Numbered from the stretch's first letter, positions 8,657 to 18,063 are shown. The stretch is DNA of 64,000 nt from Clostridia bacterium (GCA_003249225.1 QKJQ01000037.1:1-64000); one strand, 5' to 3'. Made by a program: numbers and translations. The notes: generated from the letters alone by a model not told the origin.

Positions 8657-10804
8657 TTAACGCAACATGATTCTGGAGCCGTTGAATGGCATTCTGCTTA
8701 TTTCCGTAAACTCTGCCCTAAAATCGAAGATTCCCGCATAGGCTTTATTATCCCAGGCACCGCCGTAGGTAAGAATATATTTTTTATCTTTCTCACCAAT
8801 ATTATACCATGCATCACAATAGTAGGAACTTGTCGATGCACCATTTCCTATCACAGAGGGGAACATGAATCCCGGCATCGCAGGATCGTATCCCATCTCT
8901 TTTATACACATTCTGGTCGGTTCACCAAAATCATTGGGAAGAAGTATGGAATTCTGAACCGGCAGATCATAATTTACTTCCTTTTCTGTTCTGTCCGGGA
9001 ACAGAACACTAAGCCTGTTATTGCAGACATAAGCATCCTCTACAAAAACTGATAAATTCCCCCACAGATTCTCAATATGCCTGTACTTAAAGGAAGAATG
9101 ACCATCTGCGAACTTTCTTCGGCCGGTATGATATTTTATGATATCCGTATCACCATTGACTCTTGGAAGACAGCAGATACCTGTTTTCTTTGTTATAATA
9201 TCGACTGGTGGTCCGCTGAAGGTGATTTCTAAAAATTTTCCATCCAGTTTTTTTGTATTTAGTACTTTTCGCTGAAATTCTCCTGGCGTATTCCGAAAGT
9301 TGCTCCACCGATTCAAAACAGTGACACTGTCACCTTTTATAAAACGCTTGGTAACAGAGGAATACAGCAATATAATCTTGTTGGATGCTTTTGCGTCCCT
9401 TCTGGCATAATACGTTGATGCCTTATTCCTGATCAGGTATGGAATGTATACTACCCCTTCAAAAATCGACTGACTGTCTAAGGTCGCTGCTTCGATCATA
9501 AAAAGTTTTTGAACTGCAAGAATTGCATTCAAGTCACATTCTTTGTAATGACCGCCATCCGTCTTCCTGATCATGGTACGTATTTCTTTCAACGTACGTT
9601 TGATCATTGGTTCTGTATGATTTACACATTTTACTTTATCTCCATGCTTTGATGAAAAGTATGCGCCAATATAAATATGGGAACAAGATCCTTCGGCTGT
9701 CAGAAAGGCAGGATCTAATTCAAACCCCTCCAGTTTTTCTTGGCTGATCCAAAGTGAATCGTAACCATTCTTCACTTCTCTTTTCGTGTAGAACTTCGGA
9801 ATTTCAACCATGACCTGTCCGGCTTTCCCATCTCTGGAAAATCCTTCTTCTCCCTGATACAGTACTTTTCTCTTCCCGTCTTCTGAAAAGCTTACGGCAC
9901 AAAGACGAATCTTAGACCATGGATAGATCTGATCAAAATCATTCTGGTAAGGTGTCACTGGTTGATTTCCCATGGTATAAGTAAAATGCAGTCCTTTTGC
10001 ATCATCGATTCTCTCACACACAGGATTCGGGTCTTCGATTCTGTGACGGATACCGTACCTGGTACCTTTTGGACTGCCTTTCTTTTCATACCTCATCGTC
10101 ATTTCATAACCAGAACCGCCCTGTACAAGTAATACCGCACCCGTAAACAAATTCATTGCTTTTTTTCGCAGTTTCCTCTTGTTTTTATCCTTTTGCAGAT
10201 ACCATTCGCCATTTTCATAAAGGATCTCTGTTCCGGTCTGTATCGAGGGCAGCTTTATAAGCTGTTCTTTGTATGGCTCGTATTCGGTTGGAATTCTGCC
10301 ATATTCTATCTGTAATCTGTTCCCGAGTAAATCTTTTGTTTCCAGCGTTCGATCAGCAAAAAAAACTCTTGCATAAGCAGCATCTTCTGGAATCTGTGCT
10401 ATGGATATCGTCTTTCCGTGGAACGTCGTTTTGGGGTTCCTTAGCTCTGTGAATTTCTTTTTCTTGATTGTTCCTTTGGCAGGTTCTCCTCTCTGATCAA
10501 TGAACTGCCATAGAGCACAGTTATATCCATCCCCGCTCATTACAAGATATTCACTGATGCTTCTGGATACAGGGAACCAGGCTGTTGTAAGCTGTTTCTT
10601 GAACAATACCGTCTTGAATTCTTTGTCATCTTCCAGTTTTCCGGACCGGAATTTATGAGGTACAAGATTCTTCCCTGTTATCAGAATGGATATTGGTTCT
10701 GTTGTTTCTTCCATGGAAACCACTTTGACTTTGCATTCTGCTGCATAATCGTGCAAAAGAACTGCTGGCTGATCAACATTCATCTGAATTATTCTTTGTG
10801 ACAT
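8657..10804 (-). CDS. Orphan phage-tail-like protein with lectin-like C-terminus
   Basis: A 715-residue protein without a signal peptide or membrane segment. The middle has a phage-tail phrase (PTEYEPYKEQ, LPSIQTGTEI). The second half shows the order of motifs known from tail-fibre proteins with an FGE/C-type-lectin-like fold: VMVEIPKFYTKR, WISQEKLEGFELDPAF, IYIGAYFSS, a conserved DSQS, YRHIENLWGNL, YYCDAWY and a C-terminal LTYGGAWDNKAYAGIF ending in RIMLR. Lectin-type folds of this kind serve as receptor-binding tips. No other phage gene is seen in the window, and its neighbours are housekeeping genes. It has its own promoter and a GGAG ribosome site. The role is unknown. It may be a domesticated tail remnant or a binding protein. 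Confidence 0.6.
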   Translation of the reverse strand: MSQRIIQMNVDQPAVLLHDYAAECKVKVVSMEETTEPISILITGKNLVPHKFRSGKLEDDKEFKTVLFKKQLTTAWFPVSRSISEYLVMSGDGYNCALWQFIDQRGEPAKGTIKKKKFTELRNPKTTFHGKTISIAQIPEDAAYARVFFADRTLETKDLLGNRLQIEYGRIPTEYEPYKEQLIKLPSIQTGTEILYENGEWYLQKDKNKRKLRKKAMNLFTGAVLLVQGGSGYEMTMRYEKKGSPKGTRYGIRHRIEDPNPVCERIDDAKGLHFTYTMGNQPVTPYQNDFDQIYPWSKIRLCAVSFSEDGKRKVLYQGEEGFSRDGKAGQVMVEIPKFYTKREVKNGYDSLWISQEKLEGFELDPAFLTAEGSCSHIYIGAYFSSKHGDKVKCVNHTEPMIKRTLKEIRTMIRKTDGGHYKECDLNAILAVQKLFMIEAATLDSQSIFEGVVYIPYLIRNKASTYYARRDAKASNKIILLYSSVTKRFIKGDSVTVLNRWSNFRNTPGEFQRKVLNTKKLDGKFLEITFSGPPVDIITKKTGICCLPRVNGDTDIIKYHTGRRKFADGHSSFKYRHIENLWGNLSVFVEDAYVCNNRLSVLFPDRTEKEVNYDLPVQNSILLPNDFGEPTRMCIKEMGYDPAMPGFMFPSVIGNGASTSSYYCDAWYNIGEKDKKYILTYGGAWDNKAYAGIFDFRAEFTEISRMPFNGSRIMLR

Positions 10805-10819
10805 TGTTATCTCCGTTTC

Positions 10820-10866
10820 TGCACGGATTTTCGTGCAATTATATCCTCACCCCTGAGTAGATCAAA
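10820..10866 (-). promoter_or_regulatory. Promoter of the phage-tail-like gene, with palindrome
   Basis: On the minus strand TTTGAT (10861-10866) and a perfect TATAAT (10838-10843) are spaced by 17 bp. Immediately downstream, at the expected transcription start, lies a 6-bp palindrome (10820-10825 and 10832-10837, core TGCACG/CGTGCA). A repressor site at that place is possible but unproven. Confidence 0.6.
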
Positions 10867-10892
10867 ATGCATGTGATATGTAAATTTCTGAT

Positions 10893-12125
10893 TCAAAAAC
10901 GGAATTGACTGGGCAGATATGCTTTTACATAGATTCCTTCTTCCCTGTATTCCTCGCATAAAAGCTGTCCGAATTTTCTTATGGTCTGTATCTTGCCAGC
11001 TTCTGAATAGGGTATGATTTTCTCTATCAATATTTTTCTTTCATTTAGGATTTCCTCAATGATCTGACAGAGCAAAGAAATGCCTTCCCCAGTTTTTGCA
11101 GATATTTTAACTGTCTTATCCGCCTTCAGATCTTTTAATGGCTGAGCCTCCAGAGAATCCTGCTTATTAAATGCAGTTATTACAGTCTTATCTGTCACAC
11201 CAAGATTCTGGAGGGTCTCATAGACAACAAGCATCTGATGGTATGCATTTTTATTTGATGCATCGACTACATGAAGTATGATATCTGCGTATTTTGCTTC
11301 CTCAAGCGTAGAACGAAAAGCATCAACAAGATGGTGCGGAAGCTTTCTGATAAATCCTACCGTATCTGTGAACAATACCTGCTGACCACTTTCCAGTGTC
11401 AGATTTCTTGTTGTGGGATCCAATGTGGCAAAAAGTTTATCTTCTTCCAAAACTCCTGCATTCGTCAGTTTATTCATCAACGTGGATTTCCCAGCGTTGG
11501 TATACCCGATGATGGATACGATGGGCATTGAACTTTTCATTCTCTGAGCACGCGCTACTTCACGGTTATTCTTCACTTCCTTTAACTCATGATTCAGCTG
11601 TGTGATTCTCTCTTTTATAAGACGTCTGTCTTCTTCAAGCTTCTTCTCACCTGGTCCCCTTGTTCCAATACCACCACCAAGCCTGGAGTAATTTCTCATA
11701 CCAATCAGTCGTGTGGATTTATATCGAAGTTGTGCCAGTTCGACCTGAATTTTTCCTTCTCTGGTCGAAGCCCGTTTTGCAAAAATATCAAGAATCAGTC
11801 CAGTTCGGTCCATTACTTTCGTATCAAGTTCGACTGACAGATTCTTCATCTGAGCCGGTGACAGTTCATCATCGCAGATAATACCATCGGCTGATAAGGA
11901 ATTGATTAATTCTGCTACTTCTTCTATCTTCCCTTTGCCAAGATACGTTCCCGGATGTGCACTTTCTCTGTTCTGAATTACCTTTGCAACCACCTGTGCT
12001 CCAGCTGTCAGTGTGAGTTCTTCCAGCTCATCCACAGACTCTGCTGTATCATCTGCGTCATTTGTTGCCACGGCTACAAGAATTATGCGTTCTTTTTTTT
12101 CTTTCGTGTCATATAGCTCTGCCAT
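10893..12125 (-). CDS. hflX: Ribosome-associated GTPase HflX
   Basis: A 410-residue HflX-family GTPase, which in other bacteria splits stalled or hibernating 70S ribosomes. The N-terminal HflX domain carries the glycine-rich segment RLGGGIGTRGPGEKKLE around residues 147-163. The G domain has the P-loop GYTNAGKST (around 207-215), DTVGF as G3, and NKQD as G4. The start ATG follows AGGAG by six bases. The gene stands alone between the phage-tail-like gene and the MEMO-AMMECR1 gene. Confidence 0.95.
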   Translation of the reverse strand: MAELYDTKEKKERIILVAVATNDADDTAESVDELEELTLTAGAQVVAKVIQNRESAHPGTYLGKGKIEEVAELINSLSADGIICDDELSPAQMKNLSVELDTKVMDRTGLILDIFAKRASTREGKIQVELAQLRYKSTRLIGMRNYSRLGGGIGTRGPGEKKLEEDRRLIKERITQLNHELKEVKNNREVARAQRMKSSMPIVSIIGYTNAGKSTLMNKLTNAGVLEEDKLFATLDPTTRNLTLESGQQVLFTDTVGFIRKLPHHLVDAFRSTLEEAKYADIILHVVDASNKNAYHQMLVVYETLQNLGVTDKTVITAFNKQDSLEAQPLKDLKADKTVKISAKTGEGISLLCQIIEEILNERKILIEKIIPYSEAGKIQTIRKFGQLLCEEYREEGIYVKAYLPSQFRF

Positions 12126-12147
12126 GAAGTCTCCTATCTATTCCTAT

Positions 12148-12182
12148 GAATGTTGATTTTGCCTGTTCGAAAGTCAACATTC
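12148..12182. repeat. 13-bp hairpin upstream of hflX
   Basis: Arms 12148-12160 and 12170-12182 pair over 13 positions with one G-T pair and a 9-nt loop. It lies 23 bp upstream of hflX and has no T-run on either side, so it is not a classical terminator. It may be a leader hairpin or operator. Confidence 0.4.
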
Positions 12183-12286
12183 AGATTAATAATTCTCTAC
12201 TATTTCATGCGGATATTCAAAGTATATAACTTCTTTTGTTCTGTCTCTTCACCGCATTTACTATTACTTTTTTCTGCCAGGCACTC

Positions 12287-13684
12287 TTAGTGATGCCTTA
12301 TTACCTTAAACCTTTCCAGACTGTATTCCTCATACCTTTTAATTCCACCTTTTTGCATTGCGATCTCTACCTGCTTTTCAACCGTGGTTATCCCTGGAAG
12401 ATTCGGCAATAAAAGTCCTCTTCTTCCTTTGCAGCTTATAATCACACCATAAAGATCCGGGTCAAGCTCAGAAAGTGAAGCAATCGATTCCGGTGGTGAA
12501 AGCACATCCACACTGTAAACTAATTTACCTAATTCTTCTTCAGATACCGGTGGAAATCTCGGGTCTTCCATACCTGCACTTACAGCATTTTGTATGATCT
12601 CATCTGCAATGCACTTTTTCGTTGGTGCTATGGTTCCAATACAGCCTCGTAATTGTCCATCCAGCTTCAACGAAACGAAAACCCCCGCTTGCTTACTTAT
12701 CATTTCATCATCCAAATCATTTTTCTGTTCTTCTGGCAAACTATACCGTTTTTTTGTTCTGACAAAGGTTTCAAGAGAAGCTCTGGCAAGTGCAACGTAG
12801 TCATCTTCCTTTTCTTTTAACGCTAAAAGCCTGTCTGTTTCTCGCTTTTCATATATCTGATCAAATTGTCTGTTCTCTGATACAACCGGATTTCTGAAAG
12901 CAACAACTCCATATCCAACACCGAACGGTCCTTCATAGGATAGCTTTTCTGTTGTCGGCAAGAGACCATCCAGACATCCGGCCATAATAACAAACGATCT
13001 CATCCCACATTCAGATGCCAGTTCCAGAAGATCCTCTGGATAATCAAATAGATTTCCAAAAGCTGCCTCAGAAAGATCCTTCATAATTCTTTTGTCAAAT
13101 TCCGGGCCTTCCACGCAGAATCCATAAGGTCCGTCTTCTTTTAATACGTGGGAAAGATCACCGCTGGCTATAATAACTGCTCTTCGCTCAAGCTTGCTTA
13201 CTGTCCTTGCAATGCATTTACCGAACCGGTAATGTGTCAGCAGTGAAAATCCGGACAAACCGATTCGCACGATCCTTGTACCCTTGTAAGCTTCCTGAAT
13301 CATACGAAGAGGTACCATGGTTCCGTGATCCAGTTCCGCTTCACGCTCTCCTTGTCTGCCGGCTGCAATACCATCTGCTGCCGCTTCTTTCTCCAATTCT
13401 TTGCTGAATTCCTCATCATATTCAGTAAAAACTTCCAGTTCCTTATGACCAAACTGCCAGAAGTTCCCCTTTGCCTTTTTCCCGGGTGATATATGAAAGT
13501 AATCAGAATACATCACACTATGAGGCGAAAACACAAGGATCAGCTCGGGTGCATATTCAGCGATCTGCTTTGCAATTCTTTCATAGCTTTCTATTGTTTC
13601 TTTTATTTCCTGTTCCTGACCCTTCCCGATCTCTCTCATCATAATTGGCGGATGAGGAACAACATAAGCGGCAAGTATTGACAT
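12287..13684 (-). CDS. MEMO-AMMECR1 fusion (AmmeMemoRadiSam proteins B and A)
   Basis: A 465-residue fusion. The first half (about residues 1-265) is a MEMO1-like, class III extradiol-dioxygenase-fold domain, with HPPIMMREIG, FSPHSVMYSDYF and DHGTMVPLRMI. The second half (about 290-460) is an AMMECR1 domain with LDGQLRGCIGTI and DPRFPPVS followed by YSVDVLSPPE. In many anaerobes these two proteins occur with a radical SAM protein (AmrS) as the AmmeMemoRadiSam set, whose chemistry is not well established. No such radical SAM gene is adjacent here. The start is set at 13684 (MSILAAYVV) because GGAGG lies six bases before it. A longer reading from 13735 lacks that support. Confidence 0.88.
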   Translation of the reverse strand: MSILAAYVVPHPPIMMREIGKGQEQEIKETIESYERIAKQIAEYAPELILVFSPHSVMYSDYFHISPGKKAKGNFWQFGHKELEVFTEYDEEFSKELEKEAAADGIAAGRQGEREAELDHGTMVPLRMIQEAYKGTRIVRIGLSGFSLLTHYRFGKCIARTVSKLERRAVIIASGDLSHVLKEDGPYGFCVEGPEFDKRIMKDLSEAAFGNLFDYPEDLLELASECGMRSFVIMAGCLDGLLPTTEKLSYEGPFGVGYGVVAFRNPVVSENRQFDQIYEKRETDRLLALKEKEDDYVALARASLETFVRTKKRYSLPEEQKNDLDDEMISKQAGVFVSLKLDGQLRGCIGTIAPTKKCIADEIIQNAVSAGMEDPRFPPVSEEELGKLVYSVDVLSPPESIASLSELDPDLYGVIISCKGRRGLLLPNLPGITTVEKQVEIAMQKGGIKRYEEYSLERFKVIRHH

Positions 13685-13895
13685 AGTAACCTCCATTTCA
13701 CGTCCTTGCATAAGTAACATTTCATGCTCTGACATTCAAACAAAAACTTCCGGAAACTTAACCAATGAAATTAAAATATGGAAAATTCTCGTGGTTACAC
13801 GTATTCTATACTGTTAATAACGCATTTATTATAGCAAATCATTGATAAATATACAACATGATAGCTAGTTCCCAACTTCATGCTGCTTTTCACCA

Positions 13896-13930
13896 TAAAA
13901 CAAAAGGAGCCAGACTGAATGACCGGCTCC
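13896..13930 (-). terminator. Terminator after the VOR operon
   Basis: On the minus strand GGAGCC pairs with GGCTCC (13925-13930 and 13906-13911) around a short loop, followed by TTTTGTTTT. It lies 25 bp after the last gene of the operon. The rest of 13685-13895 shows no gene. Confidence 0.7.
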
Positions 13931-13954
13931 AACATTTCTGTACTTATTTTGATA

Positions 13955-14449
13955 TTACGATTGATCCGCAGCTTTTTCCATCTCGATCCGATAGGTTTCA
14001 AAAATCGATGCTGCCATTGCTACAAGCTCAGCACAGGGTCTCTTCCTGTAATACTCCTCGGTCCTTTTTTCCGGCACCGGTTCATCTTTTCCTTTGCCGA
14101 GTCCAAGAAGTTCTCTGCAAATGATGGACCCGTTCCTGCTTTCAAATTCTGCGGCAAGTTTCTGAATCCTCTCATAGTGATCGCTCTTTGCCGAAAAATC
14201 CTTGGGATCTGAATATCCATACAACATACCGGCTGCCATGAACATACCGGTTACTGCACCGCATACTTCGCGAAGTCTTCCCATTCCTCCGCCAAACGAG
14301 GAACTGATTTTTAGTGCTGTTTCTGTGTCAAAATCATAATCTTCACAGAATGCAAGAAAAACTGATTGTGAACAGTTATACCCTTGTTTAAAATAACTCA
14401 TTGCAAGATCATGTTTTATCTTACTCTTTTTTTCTTTATCAGATTCCAT
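13955..14449 (-). CDS. C_GCAxxG_C_C family redox protein
   Basis: About 165 residues with the family signature: YNCSQSVF, then EVCGAVTGMFMAAG (the CGAxxG core, around residues 65-77), then ICRELLG and a last cysteine in KRPCAELV. The family is described as probably redox-active or metal-binding, and its function is not settled. The start at 14449 (MESDKEKK) has GGAGAAG nine bases upstream. The longer reading from 14557 would overlap the preceding gene by 50 bp and looks spurious. As the last gene after the VOR subunits it may be a redox accessory. Confidence 0.8.
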   Translation of the reverse strand: MESDKEKKSKIKHDLAMSYFKQGYNCSQSVFLAFCEDYDFDTETALKISSSFGGGMGRLREVCGAVTGMFMAAGMLYGYSDPKDFSAKSDHYERIQKLAAEFESRNGSIICRELLGLGKGKDEPVPEKRTEEYYRKRPCAELVAMAASIFETYRIEMEKAADQS

Positions 14450-14507
14450 CGTTAGCTTCTCCATTCCCTGACCAGATTCTACTATTTTATCAGACTGTAT
14501 TCTCTTG

Positions 14508-15683
14508 TCAACGTGTGGATGAATGAATTTTACTCCATATTTTTTCAAAAAACACAAAGAAAGGCCTGTCTGATTTTGTGTTTTGAGAAAAACATTTCGC
14601 CGTTAATTTTTCCAACGGCATTTTATCAAGGTTCTCGAAAAAATAATCGCGGATTGGAGGCCTTTTGACCGAGCGAAGAATCACACTGTTTCGGATCAAT
14701 GCCTGTTTACGGTTGATCTGTCTTGTTTCCATCAGCTCTGATAATTGAAGAAAAAGTCTCTTTCCTTTTTTATTGTGAAAGAAGAATAGCGAGATTCCTT
14801 TATCATCGTTCCATTCAGGAATAACACGGTTCGCTCCCCAGAAATCTGCTATCGTAATGTCGCTGATTCTTGACATCGTCTTAAAGGAACAGTCATAGCA
14901 GGAAGGACGTAGGGATATATCCTTACGGAACAGCTTCAGATAATAATCTTCGTTCAGCCTGTTCACGGTCTCACTGCCATTCTCGTACCCTGCTGTTACA
15001 CTGAATCTTCTCCAGCCTGTCCTCTTGTCCCGAAACTTAAAAGTAACGACTTTGGATTTTTCTTTTTGTTCGAGTTCTTTGATATAATATGCAAACACCT
15101 TTGGTGATGGTACGCCATGGCATATAATATCCACGCTGATCAGCTTTTCATAACGTTTTCCAAGAAAAGCATACAAACCGCCGATCTGACAGGGAGTTCC
15201 CGTGAACAGAACCATTCTTCCCATCTTTAAAAACTCTTCTGCCTTTTTAAAGGAATCCCCGATATAACTTTGGACATATTTTGAACCACGGAATTTAGCT
15301 ATATCATCTTTTGTCTCCGCATAGGAGTGTATCACCTGCATGGATTTATCATAGCAGGCACCAAATACAACTCCACCATTATCAATGCAATAATCTGCTA
15401 ACAATGTAAATGCACCACCGGAAGAACTTTGCTCCCTGACCTTGTCATCTTTGTTCCAGCAGGCATAGATCTTAGGACTTGTTCCCTGCTCGCTTTTGTT
15501 CAAAATCGGACAACTTCTCTGACACGCACCGCAAGAAACACAGGTCGCCGCATTAATCTTCGGATACCAGAAGCCTTCCTTATCCTGTTCCATTGCTATG
15601 GAATCTATGTGACAGGCCGAAACACATGCCTGGCAGCCTGTACACTTCTCTCTTTCGCATAATTCTACCATACGATCTACCAA
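14508..15683 (-). CDS. FrhB/FdhB-like Fe-S protein with 2x[4Fe-4S]
   Basis: About 391 residues. The N-terminus has two ferredoxin motifs (CTGCQACVSAC, CVSCGACQRSC), followed by the F420 hydrogenase/dehydrogenase beta-subunit domain (SSSGGAFT, GACYD, FRGSKYVQSY, FTGTPCQIGGL, DIICHGVPSP). In the C-terminal part RPSCYDCSFKT and ADFWGA are typical of the family. Such proteins bind flavin and Fe-S clusters and pass electrons. Relatives in gut Firmicutes are also found with polysaccharide genes. It starts three bases after the VOR gamma stop, so it is probably cotranscribed. The start may be a TTG at 15683 or, more plausibly, the ATG at 15671, preceded by AAGGA. The electron partner is unknown. Confidence 0.82.
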   Translation of the reverse strand: MVDRMVELCEREKCTGCQACVSACHIDSIAMEQDKEGFWYPKINAATCVSCGACQRSCPILNKSEQGTSPKIYACWNKDDKVREQSSSGGAFTLLADYCIDNGGVVFGACYDKSMQVIHSYAETKDDIAKFRGSKYVQSYIGDSFKKAEEFLKMGRMVLFTGTPCQIGGLYAFLGKRYEKLISVDIICHGVPSPKVFAYYIKELEQKEKSKVVTFKFRDKRTGWRRFSVTAGYENGSETVNRLNEDYYLKLFRKDISLRPSCYDCSFKTMSRISDITIADFWGANRVIPEWNDDKGISLFFFHNKKGKRLFLQLSELMETRQINRKQALIRNSVILRSVKRPPIRDYFFENLDKMPLEKLTAKCFSQNTKSDRPFFVFFEKIWSKIHSSTR

Positions 15684-15686
15684 TCC

Positions 15687-16223
15687 TTATGCTGATATTC
15701 CAATCTTCAGTGCATTTTTATTAATTTCAATCATGGCTGCTTTTCTGGCAGGTACACATTTATCAACTGCTTTGAACAGGGATTCCTCGGTACAGAAGCC
15801 TAATTCTTTGAACATCTTTCCGATCAGAATAATATTGTCACAGCCTTCTATCTCATTTTCCCTTGCCAGTTTTCCTGCTTCGATGTAGTAAACGGTTACA
15901 TCATCTCTGTTCACTTTTTTTTCGACCATGGAACTGTCTACAATTATCGTGCCTCCCGGTACAACACTGTCCACGAATTTATCCAGGGATGGAAGGTTCA
16001 TTGCGACCAACACATCCGGCGTTACTACAAGCGGAGAGCCAATTGGCTCATCACTTACGACCAGACTGCAGTTACAGGTGCCTCCGCGCATCTCAGGACC
16101 ATAGGATGGGAGCCAGGAAACTTCTTTTCCATCAAGCAATCCGGCATAGGCTATCAGCTTTCCAGAGAAAAGAACGCCCTGTCCGCCAAAACCAGCCAGT
16201 AATACATTCATCGTTGTGCTCAT
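15687..16223 (-). CDS. 2-oxoacid:ferredoxin oxidoreductase, gamma subunit
   Basis: A 178-residue gamma subunit of the pyruvate/2-oxoacid:ferredoxin oxidoreductase superfamily. It starts with LLAGFGGQGVLFSGKL, the family's glycine-rich segment, and has PSYGPEMRGGTCNCSLV around residue 40. It completes a four-subunit VOR/KGOR-type enzyme that converts a 2-oxoacid and CoA to acyl-CoA, CO2 and reduced ferredoxin. The start overlaps the beta-subunit stop by four bases (ATGA), which indicates translational coupling. Confidence 0.93.
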   Translation of the reverse strand: MSTTMNVLLAGFGGQGVLFSGKLIAYAGLLDGKEVSWLPSYGPEMRGGTCNCSLVVSDEPIGSPLVVTPDVLVAMNLPSLDKFVDSVVPGGTIIVDSSMVEKKVNRDDVTVYYIEAGKLARENEIEGCDNIILIGKMFKELGFCTEESLFKAVDKCVPARKAAMIEINKNALKIGISA

Positions 16224-16975
16224 TTCTCGCTACCTCCTTCTGTAACATCTTTGTAAACGCCCAGTGGGTAGTAAGGAAGCATATTGTCACGTAGCCACTC
16301 AATTGATTCCTGCGGGGAAAGTCCCCAGTTCGTCGGGCAGGTCGATACCACTTCAATGATGGAGTAACCACGCTTGTTGATCTGATTCTCAAAGCCTTTT
16401 CTAATTGCTTTTTTTGCTGCCATAACATTCTTTACACTGTCCACACTGACACGCTGTGCCAATGCTGTACCATCCAGTGTGGCAAGCATTTCGCAGACAC
16501 GGATCGGATGTCCTGCGGTTGCCGTATCACGTCCATATGGAGAGGTCTGTGTAACCTGTCCCGGAAGTGTGGTAGGAGCCATCTGTCCACCAGTCATTCC
16601 ATAAATTGCATTATTGATAAAGATTACCGTTATATTCTCACCACGTGTCGCTGCATGTACGGTTTCAGCTGTTCCAATCGCTGCAAGATCACCGTCACCC
16701 TGGTAGGTAAAAACTACATTGTCAGGCAGGCATCGTTTCACACCGGTTGCTACCGCCGGAGCACGGCCATGTGGTGCCTGTACCATATCGCAATTAAAAT
16801 AATTATAGCTGAACACGGAACATCCAACGGAAGCAACACCGACTGCGGTTCCAAGCACTCCAAGTTCTTCTAATACTTCACCAACCAGACGATGCACAAT
16901 ACCATGGGTGCAGCCGGGACAATAATGAAACGTTGCGTCGGTCAATCCTTTTGTTTTTTCAAATACAACAGCCAT
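16220..16975 (-). CDS. 2-oxoacid:ferredoxin oxidoreductase, beta (TPP) subunit
   Basis: A 251-residue thiamine-diphosphate-binding subunit. The N-terminus has HYCPGCTHGIVHRL. The TPP motif is GDGDLAAIGTAETVHAATRG (around residues 93-112), ending in INNAIYGMTGGQ. The C-terminus has STCPTNWG. These features match beta subunits of VOR/KGOR enzymes rather than the single-chain pyruvate enzyme. The start follows AAAGGAGG and lies directly after the alpha stop. Confidence 0.94.
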   Translation of the reverse strand: MAVVFEKTKGLTDATFHYCPGCTHGIVHRLVGEVLEELGVLGTAVGVASVGCSVFSYNYFNCDMVQAPHGRAPAVATGVKRCLPDNVVFTYQGDGDLAAIGTAETVHAATRGENITVIFINNAIYGMTGGQMAPTTLPGQVTQTSPYGRDTATAGHPIRVCEMLATLDGTALAQRVSVDSVKNVMAAKKAIRKGFENQINKRGYSIIEVVSTCPTNWGLSPQESIEWLRDNMLPYYPLGVYKDVTEGGSEK

Positions 16976-16977
16976 AG

Positions 16978-18042
16978 TTATGCCTCCTTTCCTGCCAATG
17001 CTTTAATCTGTTCCAATACTTCTGCCGGTGTCGGAATTATACCGCCGGTTCTCCCGTAGAAGCTTACTTTTCTCTTTCCCTCCACAGCAAGGCGTACATC
17101 GTCCACCATCTGTCCCATATTCATCTCTACGCAAAGGAATTCCTTTGTAGTCGGGATAACTTTCTGAATTGCATCCACAGGAAAAGGCCACAATGTGATC
17201 GGACGAATCATGCCGGCTTTGATTCCCTGTGCACGTGCAGAATTCACAGCACTTCGCACAACACGGGAGGAAGCCCCAAAGGCTACCACTACAACGTCTG
17301 CATCCTCGGTAAGATAGCTTTCTGCTCTCTGTTCATGCTTTTTCATCTCATCGTATCTCTGGAAACGTTCTATGTTAAGCCGTTCCAGTTCATCTACGGA
17401 TATATACAATGAGTTCGCTATATTTCTGTCTCTGTTATTCTTGTGTCCATTGGTAGCCCACGGTTTTTCAGCAATTTTTGCGTTATCTGACTCTGGAAGT
17501 GTTACCGGTTCCATCATCTGTCCAAGCATACCATCGGATAAAATCATGGATGGAACTCTGTATTTTTCACCGACTTCAAATGCCAGCGGAACAAAATCCA
17601 CCATCTCCTGAATGGTCGACGGTGCCAGTACAAACAGCTGAAAATCACCGTGTCCGAGTGCTTTTGTTGCCTGCCAGTAATCGGACTGGGATGGTTGGAT
17701 TCCGCCAAGTCCAGGACCTCCGCGCTGTACATTTATGATAAGTGCAGGAAGATCTGATCCTGCTATGTAAGATACACCTTCGGATTTTAAACTGATTCCG
17801 GGTGAGCTAGAGGATGTCATAGCACGAAATCCTGCCGCTGCCGCACCAAGTACCATATTAATTGCAGATACTTCAGATTCAGCCTGTAAGAAAACTCCCC
17901 CCACTTTTGGCATCCTTTTTGCCAGATATGCCGATATCTCCGTCTGCGGTGTTATCGGATATCCAAAGAAGTGCCTGCATCCTGCTGCCAGAGCTGCTTC
18001 TGCAAGGGCTTCATTGCCTTTCATTAATACTTTTTCACTCAT
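16978..18042 (-). CDS. vorB: 2-oxoacid:ferredoxin oxidoreductase, alpha subunit (VorB-like)
   Basis: A 354-residue alpha subunit. The start MKGNEALAEAALAAGCRHFFGYPITPQTE is typical of VorB, and it contains TSSSSPGISLKSEG and RGGPGLGGIQPSQSDY. Members are named 3-methyl-2-oxobutanoate dehydrogenase, acting on branched-chain 2-oxoacids from valine, leucine and isoleucine. Substrate range cannot be separated from the 2-oxoglutarate enzymes with certainty by eye. The gene follows the small ferredoxin subunit with an AAAGGAG ribosome site. Confidence 0.92.
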   Translation of the reverse strand: MSEKVLMKGNEALAEAALAAGCRHFFGYPITPQTEISAYLAKRMPKVGGVFLQAESEVSAINMVLGAAAAGFRAMTSSSSPGISLKSEGVSYIAGSDLPALIINVQRGGPGLGGIQPSQSDYWQATKALGHGDFQLFVLAPSTIQEMVDFVPLAFEVGEKYRVPSMILSDGMLGQMMEPVTLPESDNAKIAEKPWATNGHKNNRDRNIANSLYISVDELERLNIERFQRYDEMKKHEQRAESYLTEDADVVVVAFGASSRVVRSAVNSARAQGIKAGMIRPITLWPFPVDAIQKVIPTTKEFLCVEMNMGQMVDDVRLAVEGKRKVSFYGRTGGIIPTPAEVLEQIKALAGKEA

Positions 18043-18063
18043 TGTCAGACTCCTTTCGCTCTC

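Noticed and set aside
8657-10804. Diversity-generating retroelement or prophage
   Set aside because: No reverse transcriptase, template repeat, integrase or other phage gene is seen around the tail-like gene.
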